DNA of 64,000 nucleotides from JANQHS01 sp965267505 (GTDB taxonomy: Bacteria > Bacteroidota > Bacteroidia > Cytophagales > CCMP332): assembly GCA_965267505.1 (NCBI GenBank), contig OZ254081.1:1736001-1800000 (forward strand), read 5' to 3'. The position numbers and the translations under genes were made by a program. The notes below the pieces were generated by a model. It did no database searches. It was not told the DNA's origin and saw nothing but the letters and a program-made list of their open reading frames with translations. This document shows, piece by piece, positions 1 through 8,020 of this stretch (positions are counted from its first letter, which is position 1; the number at the start of each line of letters is the position of its first letter).

Positions 1-400
1 CATTTTTGGCTTTTTCCAGGTTCGGATGGTCCTCAAGGCCATAAGCAGAATTGAGATAGCGCATTGAATTATAGCAAACAAAGGATCCACCTGAGTTATC
101 ATTGAAAATCAACATCCTTTGTGGGAGGTCTAGGCCCGTATATTGGCTCTTTAACATTAGTGGTGAGCCCAGTTTGGGATTTCCAAAGAATATCAAACTA
201 TAACCCAATTCTGGTCTATTCAGACGGTGGATCACCTTTAGATTGGGATTTTTTTCAAGGACAGCTTCCAATTTGTCCATATTAGACCCAGCATCTCCTT
301 GAAGGGCAGAAAAGTTAATTCCTACAATCTTAGGAGCTTCTTTTGGGTGGGAGCTACAGGCGAAAAGGAATACTATTATTGATATGTAGAAGAAGCGCAT
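1..400 (-). CDS. DUF302 domain lipoprotein, 3' end beyond the window
   Basis: The gene starts with an ATG at 400 and runs off the left edge, so only about 133 N-terminal residues are visible. A short hydrophobic signal ends in LFAC, with Cys15 as the probable lipidated residue. The rest matches the DUF302 pattern: an FFGNPKLGSPLM stretch followed by GLDLPQRMLIF and a YNSMRYL segment. DUF302 domains have no settled function; they occur alone or fused to redox and transport proteins. Here the domain appears to be a small envelope lipoprotein. The family call is fairly firm; the role is unknown and the missing C-terminus could carry another domain. Confidence 0.75.
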   Translation of the reverse strand, partial: MRFFYISIIVFLFACSSHPKEAPKIVGINFSALQGDAGSNMDKLEAVLEKNPNLKVIHRLNRPELGYSLIFFGNPKLGSPLMLKSQYTGLDLPQRMLIFNDNSGGSFVCYNSMRYLNSAYGLEDHPNLEKAKN

Positions 401-420
401 AGGAAACTCAATTTCATAAA

Positions 421-450
421 AAAACCGCTAAGATCTCTCAAAGCGGTTTT
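421..450 (-). terminator. Rho-independent terminator of the SPOR-like protein gene
   Basis: A perfect 9-bp inverted repeat (AAAACCGCT / AGCGGTTTT, 12-base loop) lies just after the stop of the 471-1073 gene. Read on the minus strand, the stem is followed by a run of T residues continuing past the repeat. It separates that gene from the DUF302 lipoprotein gene, which therefore probably has its own promoter in the short gap at 401-420 or overlapping the hairpin. Confidence 0.8.
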
Positions 451-470
451 AATTTTCTCGGATCCAAATG

Positions 471-1073
471 TCAACCGGCGTCCCCGATCACTTCTTTGAT
501 ATCCACCCTATTTCCATCCCTATATGATACGATCCATGCATCTTCAACTCCCATGGCAATTAGGTAGTCTTTAAATTCATTGGCTTCAAAATATTCCCTA
601 AACATGCCCAGTGTATATTTTCTCATGCCATCCTCTTCCTCACCCTGAAAATTTGGGTGGTTGTTAAGGAATTTAGAGAGATCTTTCTTTTTGAAGGCTC
701 CAATCTGAACCTTGAATAGAATTCCCGAATTTGGATCTCCTATTGCGTAAGGCGATTCAACTTTAGGAGGAGGTGCACTTTGTGCTTCTGCTAATTCAGC
801 ACGACATTTTTTAACTGCATTTGCAGCTTTTTTCAGCTCATCATCCTTAGCATTCACCTCATTCTGAAGCTCTACATTCTCATTCCTCAAAGAGGTAAGT
901 TCTCTTTTACTTCTTTCAGATGATTCAACCATCTCCTTGAATTCAAGGGGATCCATTTGCTTCATCTTCTTTTTCCACTCCTTCTTAAGCTTTTTTTCTT
1001 CCTTGCTTGTTTTCTGAGCCATCAGTCCCGGGCTGGCCAGAGCCAGGGCTAAAAGGATCGTAATTATTCGCAT
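471..1073 (-). CDS. Exported coiled-coil protein with SPOR-like C-terminal domain
   Basis: I chose the ATG at 1073 because it opens directly onto a signal peptide (MRIITILLALALASPGLMAQ); an ATG 21 bases upstream adds a polar tail. After the signal come about 80 highly charged residues with a coiled-coil pattern (K/E rich, then heptad-like L/V positions). A C-terminal domain of about 80 residues follows, with the GILFKVQIGAF and YTLGMF motifs typical of SPOR domains, which bind denuded peptidoglycan. Cytophagia homologues are often labelled Ezrin/radixin/moesin family because of the coiled coil. It is probably a periplasmic cell-wall-associated protein. It is monocistronic between fumC and a strong terminator. 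Confidence 0.72.
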   Translation of the reverse strand: MRIITILLALALASPGLMAQKTSKEEKKLKKEWKKKMKQMDPLEFKEMVESSERSKRELTSLRNENVELQNEVNAKDDELKKAANAVKKCRAELAEAQSAPPPKVESPYAIGDPNSGILFKVQIGAFKKKDLSKFLNNHPNFQGEEEDGMRKYTLGMFREYFEANEFKDYLIAMGVEDAWIVSYRDGNRVDIKEVIGDAG

Positions 1074-1141
1074 AGCACTAGTTTTTCGTGACAAAATCTT
1101 TGGTTACCAAGCTCAAAATAAGAAAAATACTGCCTAATAAC

Positions 1142-2539
1142 CTATTTCTTCATACTGCCGACCATGTTCTCGGGTACCACCCACTCATCGAATTGTTCAC
1201 TTGTAAGTAAACCTAATTCAACGGCTGCCTCTCGAAGCGTTTTGTTTTCGGCATGAGCCTTCTTGGCGATCTTGGCCGCGTTTTCATAACCAATATGAGT
1301 ATTAAGGGCGGTCACGAGCATTAGGCTTTTTTCCAACTTATCCTTGATCTCATCATGGTTGGGTTCAATACCGATTGCGCAACGATCATTGAATGATTTG
1401 CATGCATCTCCCAATAAACGGGCTTGGGTTAAAAGATTGAAGACCATCATAGGCTTGAATACATTCAGCTCAAAATGGCCAGTTGCTCCACCTACGGAAA
1501 TGGCATTGTCCAATCCTATTACCTGGGCGCAGACCATGGTTAAGGCTTCGCATTGCGTGGGATTTACCTTTCCGGGCATAATTGAGGAACCTGGTTCATT
1601 GGCGGGGATGATGATTTCGCCAATTCCGGACCTGGGACCTGAGCACAACATTCTGATATCATTTCCGATCTTCATAAGACTAACCGCCAATTGTTTTAAA
1701 GCACCGGAAGATTCCACAATTGCATCATGGGCCGCAAGAGCTTCGAATTTATTTGGTGCCGTAATGTGTGGGTTCCCAGTTGATTCCGCTATTTCCTTTG
1801 CTACCAGTTCAGCATACCCTTCAGGAGTATTTAAACCGGTTCCTACGGCGGTTCCACCCAAGGCAAGCTCAGAAAGGTGGCCCAGAGTACTCTTCAAGGC
1901 CCTCATTCCGTGGTCCAATTGCGCTACATAACCAGAGAATTCCTGTCCAAGGGTTAAGGGTGTAGCATCCATAAAATGGGTTCTTCCTATCTTGACGACA
2001 CCATCGAATGCTTTGGACTTGGCGTCAAGGGTATCCCTAAGTTTTTTGATCTTGGGCAAGGTTTGCTTAGCAAGCATTTCATAGCCTGCAATGTGCATAG
2101 CAGTAGGAAAGGTGTCATTCGAGCTTTGCGATTTGTTAACATCATCATTTGGGTGAAGGGCTTTTTCCTTATCCTCTAAACTCCCACCATTGATGACGTG
2201 GCCCCTGTTTGCAACCACCTCATTGACGTTCATATTGCTCTGGGTTCCAGAGCCCGTTTGCCAAACTACCAATGGAAACTGATCATTTAGTTTTCCTTCT
2301 AGGATCTCCTCACAGGCTTTTGAGATCAGGTCTGCTTTTGCCTGATCAAGAACACCTAAAGCCTGGTTGGCCTTTGCGGCTGATTTTTTTAGGTGAGCGA
2401 AGGCCTTGATCACTTCTAGGGGCATTGTATTTTCTCCTATCGGAAAATTCTCAACGGATCTTTGGGTCTGGGCTCCCCAATATTTATCAGCTGGGACCCT
2501 TACTTCCCCCATGGTATCGTGTTCGGTGCGGAAATCCAT
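1142..2539 (-). CDS. fumC: Fumarate hydratase, class II
   Basis: Class II fumarase converts fumarate to L-malate in the TCA cycle; it is cytosolic, iron-free and tetrameric. The sequence has the superfamily signature GSSIMPGKVNPTQ near residue 317, the GSGTQSNMNVNEV substrate-site segment, SSNDTFPTAMH, and GRTHFMDATPLTLGQE containing the catalytic histidine. At 465 residues it has the normal family length. I start it at the ATG at 2539 (MDFRTEHDTMGEV), which is where homologues begin; the longer reading to 2575 only adds an unrelated dozen residues. It is divergent from radA, with about 95 bases between the two starts. Aspartase is a close relative, but the overall pattern fits fumarase. Confidence 0.95.
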   Translation of the reverse strand: MDFRTEHDTMGEVRVPADKYWGAQTQRSVENFPIGENTMPLEVIKAFAHLKKSAAKANQALGVLDQAKADLISKACEEILEGKLNDQFPLVVWQTGSGTQSNMNVNEVVANRGHVINGGSLEDKEKALHPNDDVNKSQSSNDTFPTAMHIAGYEMLAKQTLPKIKKLRDTLDAKSKAFDGVVKIGRTHFMDATPLTLGQEFSGYVAQLDHGMRALKSTLGHLSELALGGTAVGTGLNTPEGYAELVAKEIAESTGNPHITAPNKFEALAAHDAIVESSGALKQLAVSLMKIGNDIRMLCSGPRSGIGEIIIPANEPGSSIMPGKVNPTQCEALTMVCAQVIGLDNAISVGGATGHFELNVFKPMMVFNLLTQARLLGDACKSFNDRCAIGIEPNHDEIKDKLEKSLMLVTALNTHIGYENAAKIAKKAHAENKTLREAAVELGLLTSEQFDEWVVPENMVGSMKK

Positions 2540-2634
2540 TTTTTCGTCCTTTTTGGCAAAGATAATTAACATCAATCTGCTTTTTGATGGATATCATCTC
2601 CTGCTCTTGAAGAATGAGTTATTTTGGTTCATCA

Positions 2635-4005
2635 ATGAAAACGGCTAAGCTCAAAAGCACCTTTTTCTGTCAGTCATGTGGATATGAATCTCCAAAATGG
2701 CTTGGGAATTGTCCCAGCTGTAATGAATGGAACAGCTTTGTTGAAGAGGTGGTCGATCGTAAAGCGGGATCCCCAAAAGCAAACCCTGGAAGCCAGGGAA
2801 AAACTCCCAAACCCATAGCCTTAAATGAAATAAGCAAGGAGCAAGGTGAAAGAATCCCGACTCCGATTAATGAGCTTAATAGAGTCCTTGGGGGAGGAAT
2901 AGTGCCCGGGTCTCTTGTACTTGTTGGCGGGGAACCAGGAATTGGGAAAAGCACTCTACTGCTTCAACTGGCCCTTGGAATGAAGAATAGGGTATTGTAT
3001 GTATCGGGGGAAGAGAGCCCTGAGCAAATAAAACTAAGGTCTGAAAGGATCAGCCAGGACTCGGATTGCTTCCTGCTCCCGGAAACTTCCACACAGAATA
3101 TTTTCAAGCAAATTGAAGTTTTTGAACCCGAATTGGTAGTTGTGGATTCCATTCAAACCATGGTATCCGCCTTCGTAGATAGCCCTCCGGGTAGCATTAG
3201 CCAGGTAAGGGAATGCGCTGGCGAATTTTTAAGATATAGTAAGGAAAGTGGCATTCCTGTAATACTGGTTGGTCATATTACCAAGGATGGACAACTTGCC
3301 GGTCCTAAAATCCTTGAACATATGGTAGACACGGTTCTTCAGTTTGAAGGTGATAGAAACATGGTTTTTCGAATCCTTAGGACAACGAAAAATAGATTTG
3401 GCTCAACATCTGAGCTTGGGATATTCGAAATGGGTGAAAAGGGCCTGAGTGAGGTTTCTAATCCCTCAGAGATTCTTTCGGGCTCCGGACTTGAACATGG
3501 TTCTGGTTCTGCATTGGGTTCTACCATAGAAGGAAGCAGACCATTAATAGTTGAAGTACAATCGCTGGTCAGCCCTGCAACCTATGGAACTGCTCAGAGA
3601 TCGGCCACAGGATTTGACCAGAAAAGGCTGAATATGATACTTGCGGTCCTGGAAAAAAGGGTCAAACTTCAATTTTCAAACCAAGATGTTTTCGTAAATG
3701 TAGCAGGTGGCCTGAAAATTGAAGACACCGGGATGGACCTTGCTGTTTGCATGTCACTGGTCTCCTCTTATCTGGATATTGAGATTCCCAAAGAGATGGT
3801 TTTCATGGGAGAGGTTGGGTTGGGAGGCGAATTAAGAGGAGTTAGCAGAATGGATTTACGGGCGCAAGAAGCCGCAAAACTTGGATATTCCCAATTGGTT
3901 TTACCCATGCAAAACCAACAGGTGGAGAAATCCATAAATGGCAAAATAAAATTTCTTTCAAAATCTAAATTTGTGGACATCTACAGAGAAGTATTTAAAA
4001 CTTAA
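2635..4005 (+). CDS. radA: DNA repair protein RadA
   Basis: RadA is a RecA-like ATPase that promotes branch migration during recombinational repair. The order of elements is complete: a C4 zinc finger at Cys12, Cys15, Cys26 and Cys29; a Walker A motif GGEPGIGKST near residue 98; the RadA-specific KNRFGS motif near residue 252; and a C-terminal Lon-protease-like domain without proteolytic function. The length of 456 residues is standard. The start at 2635 is preferred because homologues begin close to the first zinc-finger cysteine; an ATG seven codons upstream is also open. The stop lies 4 bases before the next start, so it is probably co-transcribed with the thioredoxin-like gene. Confidence 0.95.
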   Translation: MKTAKLKSTFFCQSCGYESPKWLGNCPSCNEWNSFVEEVVDRKAGSPKANPGSQGKTPKPIALNEISKEQGERIPTPINELNRVLGGGIVPGSLVLVGGEPGIGKSTLLLQLALGMKNRVLYVSGEESPEQIKLRSERISQDSDCFLLPETSTQNIFKQIEVFEPELVVVDSIQTMVSAFVDSPPGSISQVRECAGEFLRYSKESGIPVILVGHITKDGQLAGPKILEHMVDTVLQFEGDRNMVFRILRTTKNRFGSTSELGIFEMGEKGLSEVSNPSEILSGSGLEHGSGSALGSTIEGSRPLIVEVQSLVSPATYGTAQRSATGFDQKRLNMILAVLEKRVKLQFSNQDVFVNVAGGLKIEDTGMDLAVCMSLVSSYLDIEIPKEMVFMGEVGLGGELRGVSRMDLRAQEAAKLGYSQLVLPMQNQQVEKSINGKIKFLSKSKFVDIYREVFKT

Positions 4006-4009
4006 ACCA

Positions 4010-4516
4010 ATGAAATCAATCGCAGCAATAGTTTTTTTCCTGATCATTTCGACATTTTCATTCGCTCAACTAATTCCAAAAGAGAATCGTTCTGCCGCAT
4101 TCGTTTTTAAAATGAATGATGACAAAGGCAAGGAAGTTTCACTTTCAGATTTTAAGGGCAAGGTGGTTTACATGGACCTTTGGGGAAGTTGGTGCGGGCC
4201 CTGCATCAAGTCTATGCCCAAGAGCGAGACCTTAAGAGAAAAGTTCAATGGAGAGGATGGAATAGTATTTCTTTATGTAGCGGTAAATGAAAAGAGTGAG
4301 GATAAATGGAAAGCAGCCATCGAAAAACTCAATATAGAGGGAGTAAATCTCATTTCAATGGATAAAAAAGGCTCTCCATTTAGAAATGCCTATGATACAG
4401 GCTTTGTGCCCCATTATTTTTTGATAGATAAGGAAGGCAAGATGGCTGATTTTGAAGCCAAACAACCTGGAAAGAGCGGGTTAGAGGAAGATATCAGGGC
4501 TCTGCTGAGCGAATAA
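4010..4516 (+). CDS. TlpA-like thioredoxin-fold protein, exported
   Basis: A 168-residue protein with an N-terminal signal (MKSIAAIVFFLIISTFSFAQ), so it acts in the periplasm. The thioredoxin fold is marked by GKVVYMDLWGSWCGPCIKS, with the redox pair Cys62 and Cys65 in a CGPC motif, and by a cis-proline region near VPHYFLID. Such TlpA/ResA-type proteins reduce periplasmic disulfides, often for cytochrome maturation or oxidative stress, but nothing nearby points to one substrate. It starts 4 bases after the radA stop. Its 3' end overlaps the convergent M23 peptidase gene by 23 bases, unusually tight for convergent genes. Confidence 0.88.
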   Translation: MKSIAAIVFFLIISTFSFAQLIPKENRSAAFVFKMNDDKGKEVSLSDFKGKVVYMDLWGSWCGPCIKSMPKSETLREKFNGEDGIVFLYVAVNEKSEDKWKAAIEKLNIEGVNLISMDKKGSPFRNAYDTGFVPHYFLIDKEGKMADFEAKQPGKSGLEEDIRALLSE

Positions 4517-5804
4517 CCGGACTTATATAGGTTCCGGCGACTTTCTCCTGAGGATTAAAGATTATTTTATCCTCAGGGTATTTTACCCTGTTCAATTGTT
4601 TCCTGACAGATTTAATGAAACTCAGATATTCCGGCATCTGCTCGTTTGGGATAGGTTTGGTAGGAGGAATCTTTTCCCTCATCGGATTTACCTGGTAACC
4701 ATTTTTCCAAAACCTGAAACAACAATGAGGACCGTTTGCTAGGCCTGTCGAACCAACATATCCTATGACCTCTCCCTGCTTGACCACTTTGCCTGGTCGG
4801 ATCCCTCTTTTGATCTTGGACATGTGAAGGTATTGAGTGGAATAAACTGAGTTGTGCCTAATCTTCACATAGTTTCCATTATACTTTGCATATCGAGCCT
4901 CGGTGATGACTCCATCTCCTACCGAATAAATTGGAGTTCCAGTGGGAGCCGCATAATCTGTTCCCAGGTGGGACTTGTATCTTTTCAGTACCGGATGATA
5001 TCTTCTTCCAGAATATCTGCTTGAGATTCGACTAAACCTTAAGGGGGCTTTAAGGAAGGCTTTTCTCAGGCTCTCACCATGCTCATTGAAATAGTCTTCA
5101 TCGTTATCAAGTGGGTAGTGATATGCTTGAAAAGCAGTATTCCTATGCACAAATTCTACCGCATGTATTCTATCGATTCCAACCGAATTTCCATTCACAA
5201 AAAGCTCATCATAGACCAATCTGAATTGATCGTTCATGTCCAGGTGGAAAAAATCAATTTCCCATGCATAGATCTCAGAGAGTTTATGGACCAATTCAGG
5301 ATTGGCATTCAGGTCCATAAGGGTTACATAAAGTGAGTTTTTTATGGTTCCTGATAAGGTCCTCCAGACCGTATCTACCGGATTGGTAAGGTGTTCAACA
5401 TAAAGGCTATCCTTTAGATGGAAGGCATATTCATCAATAGGATTTTCCTTATAGACCATTACCCGGGGAGTTGCGCTTGAATCTGCATTTCGGTAAAATA
5501 CCAGCTCCTTTCCTGCCTTTATCCTTCGCATGTCCAAAATCTTTTTAGAATTCCTGCTGATTTCCAAAATTGATTCTGAGGGGACCCCCCGATCTGTCAA
5601 AAGATCAGCGATAAACTGATTCCTTCTGATTCTACTATTTTCAATGATCAAACTGTCTTCGGGAATTCCAAAAACCAACTTTTGGGGAGTGGGCAAAGGA
5701 AGCGTATCGGAATTTTTCACTTCCGGTTTTTGACTACCATTTTTTGTTCCGCAACCCGCGAAGAATAGCTGGGTTGCTATTAATCCAAGAATAAGACCTC
5801 GCAT
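4494..5804 (-). CDS. M23 family metallopeptidase, lipoprotein
   Basis: LytM-type zinc peptidases cut peptide cross-bridges of peptidoglycan. I start the gene at 5804, where a lipoprotein signal begins (MRGLILGLIATQLFFAGC, lipidated Cys18). A long middle region of about 230 residues probably pairs with the catalytic domain. The M23 domain shows HLGTDYAAPTGTPIYSVGDG near residue 278, giving the first zinc ligands (His and Asp), and YLHMSKI near residue 325, giving the HxH-type site. The G-N-x-V-K-I-R-H segment between them is typical. No N-terminal LysM domain is obvious. Convergent overlap with the thioredoxin gene suggests independent transcription. Confidence 0.9.
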   Translation of the reverse strand: MRGLILGLIATQLFFAGCGTKNGSQKPEVKNSDTLPLPTPQKLVFGIPEDSLIIENSRIRRNQFIADLLTDRGVPSESILEISRNSKKILDMRRIKAGKELVFYRNADSSATPRVMVYKENPIDEYAFHLKDSLYVEHLTNPVDTVWRTLSGTIKNSLYVTLMDLNANPELVHKLSEIYAWEIDFFHLDMNDQFRLVYDELFVNGNSVGIDRIHAVEFVHRNTAFQAYHYPLDNDEDYFNEHGESLRKAFLKAPLRFSRISSRYSGRRYHPVLKRYKSHLGTDYAAPTGTPIYSVGDGVITEARYAKYNGNYVKIRHNSVYSTQYLHMSKIKRGIRPGKVVKQGEVIGYVGSTGLANGPHCCFRFWKNGYQVNPMREKIPPTKPIPNEQMPEYLSFIKSVRKQLNRVKYPEDKIIFNPQEKVAGTYISPVIRSAEP

Positions 5805-5856
5805 CTGGGATGCAAAATTACCACTCAATGGCTTCAAATGAAACCTCCGGAGTCTA

Positions 5857-5888
5857 TTTGCGTAAAATAATTTATAATAGTATTATTG
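5857..5888 (+). promoter_or_regulatory. Bacteroidota-type promoter for the SPFH operon
   Basis: TTTG at 5857-5860 is followed after 20 bases by TATTATTG at 5881-5888, one mismatch from the TAnnTTTG -7 consensus known in Bacteroidota. The start codon at 5910 would leave a 5' leader of roughly 15-20 bases. Position and spacing are seen directly; activity is inferred. Confidence 0.5.
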
Positions 5889-5909
5889 TGATATCAAAAT
5901 AAATCAGTT

Positions 5910-6764
5910 ATGAAAGAAGAGAATAATGTAAAGGCGATATCAGGGTATTTGATAGCCCCACTGGTGGCCCTTTTGTTTTTTGGAGGCCTTGCCGTTTTGA
6001 TCCTATTCAAGAACCCTTGGGCACTTTTAATCCTGTTTTCAGGCTTACTTCTGGCCCCGGGCTTTTTCATTGTTTATCCTAATAAATCCATGGTGTTAAC
6101 CCTTTTTGGGAAGTATAAGGGAACGGTAAAGGACAATGGATTCTTTTGGGTAAATCCGCTCTACCTAAAAAAGGGAATATCCTTAAGAGCTAGGAACTTT
6201 GATTCTGAAAAGGTCAAGGTCAATGACAAACTTGGAAACCCAATAATGATCAGCGTAATCCTTGTTTGGCAGGTTAGAGACACCTTTTCCGCTGCTTTTG
6301 AAGTTGACGATTATGAATCTTTTGTTAGGGTTCAGTCGGATGCTGCAGTGAGAAAGTTAGCAGGTCTTTATCCCTACGATAATTTCGATGATCATCAATC
6401 GGAGATCACCCTAAGGTCTGGTTTGGAAGAAGTAAACCATGCCTTGGAAGAGGAATTAAGAGATCGACTTTTAATAGCGGGAATCCACGTGATTGAAGCC
6501 AGAATAGCCTATCTGGCCTATGCCAATGAGATCGCCAGTGCAATGTTAAAAAGACAACAGGCTACGGCAATTGTTGCTGCAAGAACTAAGATTGTCGAAG
6601 GTGCCGTAGGGATGGTGGATCTGGCCCTTGATGAATTAAGCAAAAATGAGATTGTTGAGCTTGATGAAGAAAGGAAGGCATCAATGGTCTCCAACCTGAT
6701 GGTTGTCCTTTGCTCCGACAAGGATGTAAATCCAGTGGTTAATACGGGCAGCCTTTATACTTGA
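5910..6764 (+). CDS. SPFH/Band 7 domain membrane protein
   Basis: A 284-residue member of the stomatin/prohibitin/flotillin superfamily. Two adjacent hydrophobic segments at about residues 10-60 anchor it in the inner membrane. An SPFH domain follows, with VYPNKSMVLTLFGKYKGTVKDNGFFWVNP at its beginning (only the start of the motif is quoted by family pattern) and a helical part rich in Ala/Glu containing the EARIAYLAYANEIASAML signature. SPFH proteins form oligomeric cages or scaffolds that organise membrane domains and regulate proteases. It heads a three-gene unit with two small downstream genes; there is no NfeD or FtsH-type partner. Confidence 0.88.
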   Translation: MKEENNVKAISGYLIAPLVALLFFGGLAVLILFKNPWALLILFSGLLLAPGFFIVYPNKSMVLTLFGKYKGTVKDNGFFWVNPLYLKKGISLRARNFDSEKVKVNDKLGNPIMISVILVWQVRDTFSAAFEVDDYESFVRVQSDAAVRKLAGLYPYDNFDDHQSEITLRSGLEEVNHALEEELRDRLLIAGIHVIEARIAYLAYANEIASAMLKRQQATAIVAARTKIVEGAVGMVDLALDELSKNEIVELDEERKASMVSNLMVVLCSDKDVNPVVNTGSLYT

Positions 6765-6766
6765 TC

Positions 6767-7288
6767 ATGACCCAGGCTTATTATAAAGAAGAGCAATCCT
6801 ATGCTCCCTGGATCCTATGGTTGGTTGGGTTGACTTCTATTCTGGCTGTTGTAGGATTAGTATATGCTCTTACTCTGGAGCATTCCGGTCAAGGAAAACC
6901 CTTTGGAAATGATAATTCCAATCTGCTCTGGATTTCGCTAATGTGCTTTTTTGCATTGCTGATTGCCAACCTAAATGTATTTAGTTCCAGGTTGAAGCTG
7001 GAAATCAAAGATGGTCAATTGAAATACAGGTATGTCCCTCTCCACTTTTCCTTTAGGACCATAAAAAAGGAAGAGATTGAATTCTGGCAGATCAGAAGGA
7101 TTAGTCCATTGGTGGAATCCAGGGGATTTGGCTATAAATGGGGTTTTAATTCCATTTCCATTGTGATGAAAGGAAATGATGTCCTTACTCTAAAAGCCAA
7201 GGGAAAAAAGAAACTGAATTTGGGAACTCAGCGGCCCGAAAGATTAAAGAACCAAATGGAACTCCTTATGAACCCTGAGGAGTATTAA
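6767..7288 (+). CDS. Small two-TM membrane protein in the SPFH operon
   Basis: A 173-residue protein with a polar N-terminus, two membrane segments (about residues 16-40 and 58-78) and a basic C-terminal domain that may be PH-like (bacterial PH/DUF-type, ending KLNLGTQRPERLKNQME). I do not recognise a named family with confidence. The ATG lies 2 bases after the SPFH stop, so the two are almost certainly translated from one message. The family is inferred to work with the SPFH protein at the membrane. The start at 6767 is preferred over the TTG at 6761, which overlaps the upstream stop. Confidence 0.75.
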   Translation: MTQAYYKEEQSYAPWILWLVGLTSILAVVGLVYALTLEHSGQGKPFGNDNSNLLWISLMCFFALLIANLNVFSSRLKLEIKDGQLKYRYVPLHFSFRTIKKEEIEFWQIRRISPLVESRGFGYKWGFNSISIVMKGNDVLTLKAKGKKKLNLGTQRPERLKNQMELLMNPEEY

Positions 7289-7290
7289 AT

Positions 7291-7449
7291 ATGGCTAAAA
7301 AGAAAGCCTTTGTCTTAAGATTGAATCCGGAAACCCTTGCGGCCCTGGAAAAATGGGCTGCAGATGATTTCAGAAGTATTAATGGTCAATTGGAATGGAT
7401 GATCGACCGAGCCTTAAGGCAGGCCGGTCGATCTCCCAAAAAAAAATAA
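7291..7449 (+). CDS. Small ribbon-helix-helix (Arc-like) DNA-binding protein
   Basis: A 52-residue reading frame starting with ATG 2 bases after the preceding stop. The sequence begins MAKKKAFVLRLNPETLAALEK and continues with WAADDFRSINGQLEWMIDRAL: a basic beta-strand, then helix A, the RSINGQLEWMI turn and helix B, the classic Arc/MetJ layout. The C-terminus is Lys-rich. RHH proteins bind operators as dimers of dimers. As last gene of the SPFH unit it is a candidate autoregulator. There is no toxin-like neighbour, so an antitoxin role is not supported. Confidence 0.8.
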   Translation: MAKKKAFVLRLNPETLAALEKWAADDFRSINGQLEWMIDRALRQAGRSPKKK

Positions 7450-7455
7450 GGGTGA

Positions 7456-8019
7456 TTAGTTGATCTTAAGAACCCAGTCTAGGTCGATATCGCTATCGCC
7501 AGGTGCACAAGTTCCATCCTTCAGGCCATCAGGCTGATGTTTCAGGGTGGTATTCATTGTCCCCATACCTGCAGTCCCTGCAGTCCAAGTCGTGATTAAT
7601 CCGATTGGCAAACCACCTCCATCAGTATCGCTATATGCAACTGTAGTCGTGGTTCCTGTAGGAGTATAACAGAATAAATGCTCATCGGCTTCAGCTATGA
7701 TCTCATTGGTAACTGTATCAGTCGGAGTCTCTGCTTCGTTTAACAATCCGATCATTACATTATAAACTGTTCCATTTGTCAATTCAACAGTGTCGAATTG
7801 AGTCGGAGCATTTCCACCCTCACCATCAGGATCACGGAAAGTAAAAACCTTGGTAGGTTCGACTCCAGCCAGGTCAATGAAAGTCATTGTCATGGTTGTG
7901 ATCTCCTCTTCTTCGTTTTTCCCACCTGATGGTGCCGGATCATCGTCATCCTTACAACTCCAGAGAGTTATGCTTAATAAAGCAAGTAGTAGTACTGAAA
8001 GTTTGAACTTGTTCTTCAT
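7456..8019 (-). CDS. Lipoprotein paired with a TonB receptor (periplasmic-binding-fold-like family)
   Basis: A 187-residue lipoprotein with the signal MKNKFKLSVLLLALLSITLWSC followed by an acidic linker (DDDDP). The body has the pattern seen in a Flavobacteria/Cytophagia family often named type 1 periplasmic binding fold superfamily protein: EEEITTMTMTF, FRDPDGEGGNAP, an LNEAETPTDTVTNEI stretch and a terminal LDW. Members are regularly found next to TonB receptors. Here it starts 1 base after the receptor stop, so the two form an operon. It probably sits on the outer membrane and assists substrate capture. The substrate cannot be read from the sequence; metal is suggested by the His-rich gene upstream. 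Confidence 0.7.
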   Translation of the reverse strand: MKNKFKLSVLLLALLSITLWSCKDDDDPAPSGGKNEEEEITTMTMTFIDLAGVEPTKVFTFRDPDGEGGNAPTQFDTVELTNGTVYNVMIGLLNEAETPTDTVTNEIIAEADEHLFCYTPTGTTTTVAYSDTDGGGLPIGLITTWTAGTAGMGTMNTTLKHQPDGLKDGTCAPGDSDIDLDWVLKIN

Positions 8020-8020
8020 A

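Noticed and set aside
1344..1931. A 195-codon open frame on the plus strand within fumC
   Set aside because: It lies wholly antisense to a well-supported gene, lacks a recognisable domain and shows the composition of a shadow frame.
7291..7449. Toxin-antitoxin module
   Set aside because: An RHH antitoxin-like protein is present but no toxin gene lies next to it; the neighbours are an SPFH protein and a membrane protein.
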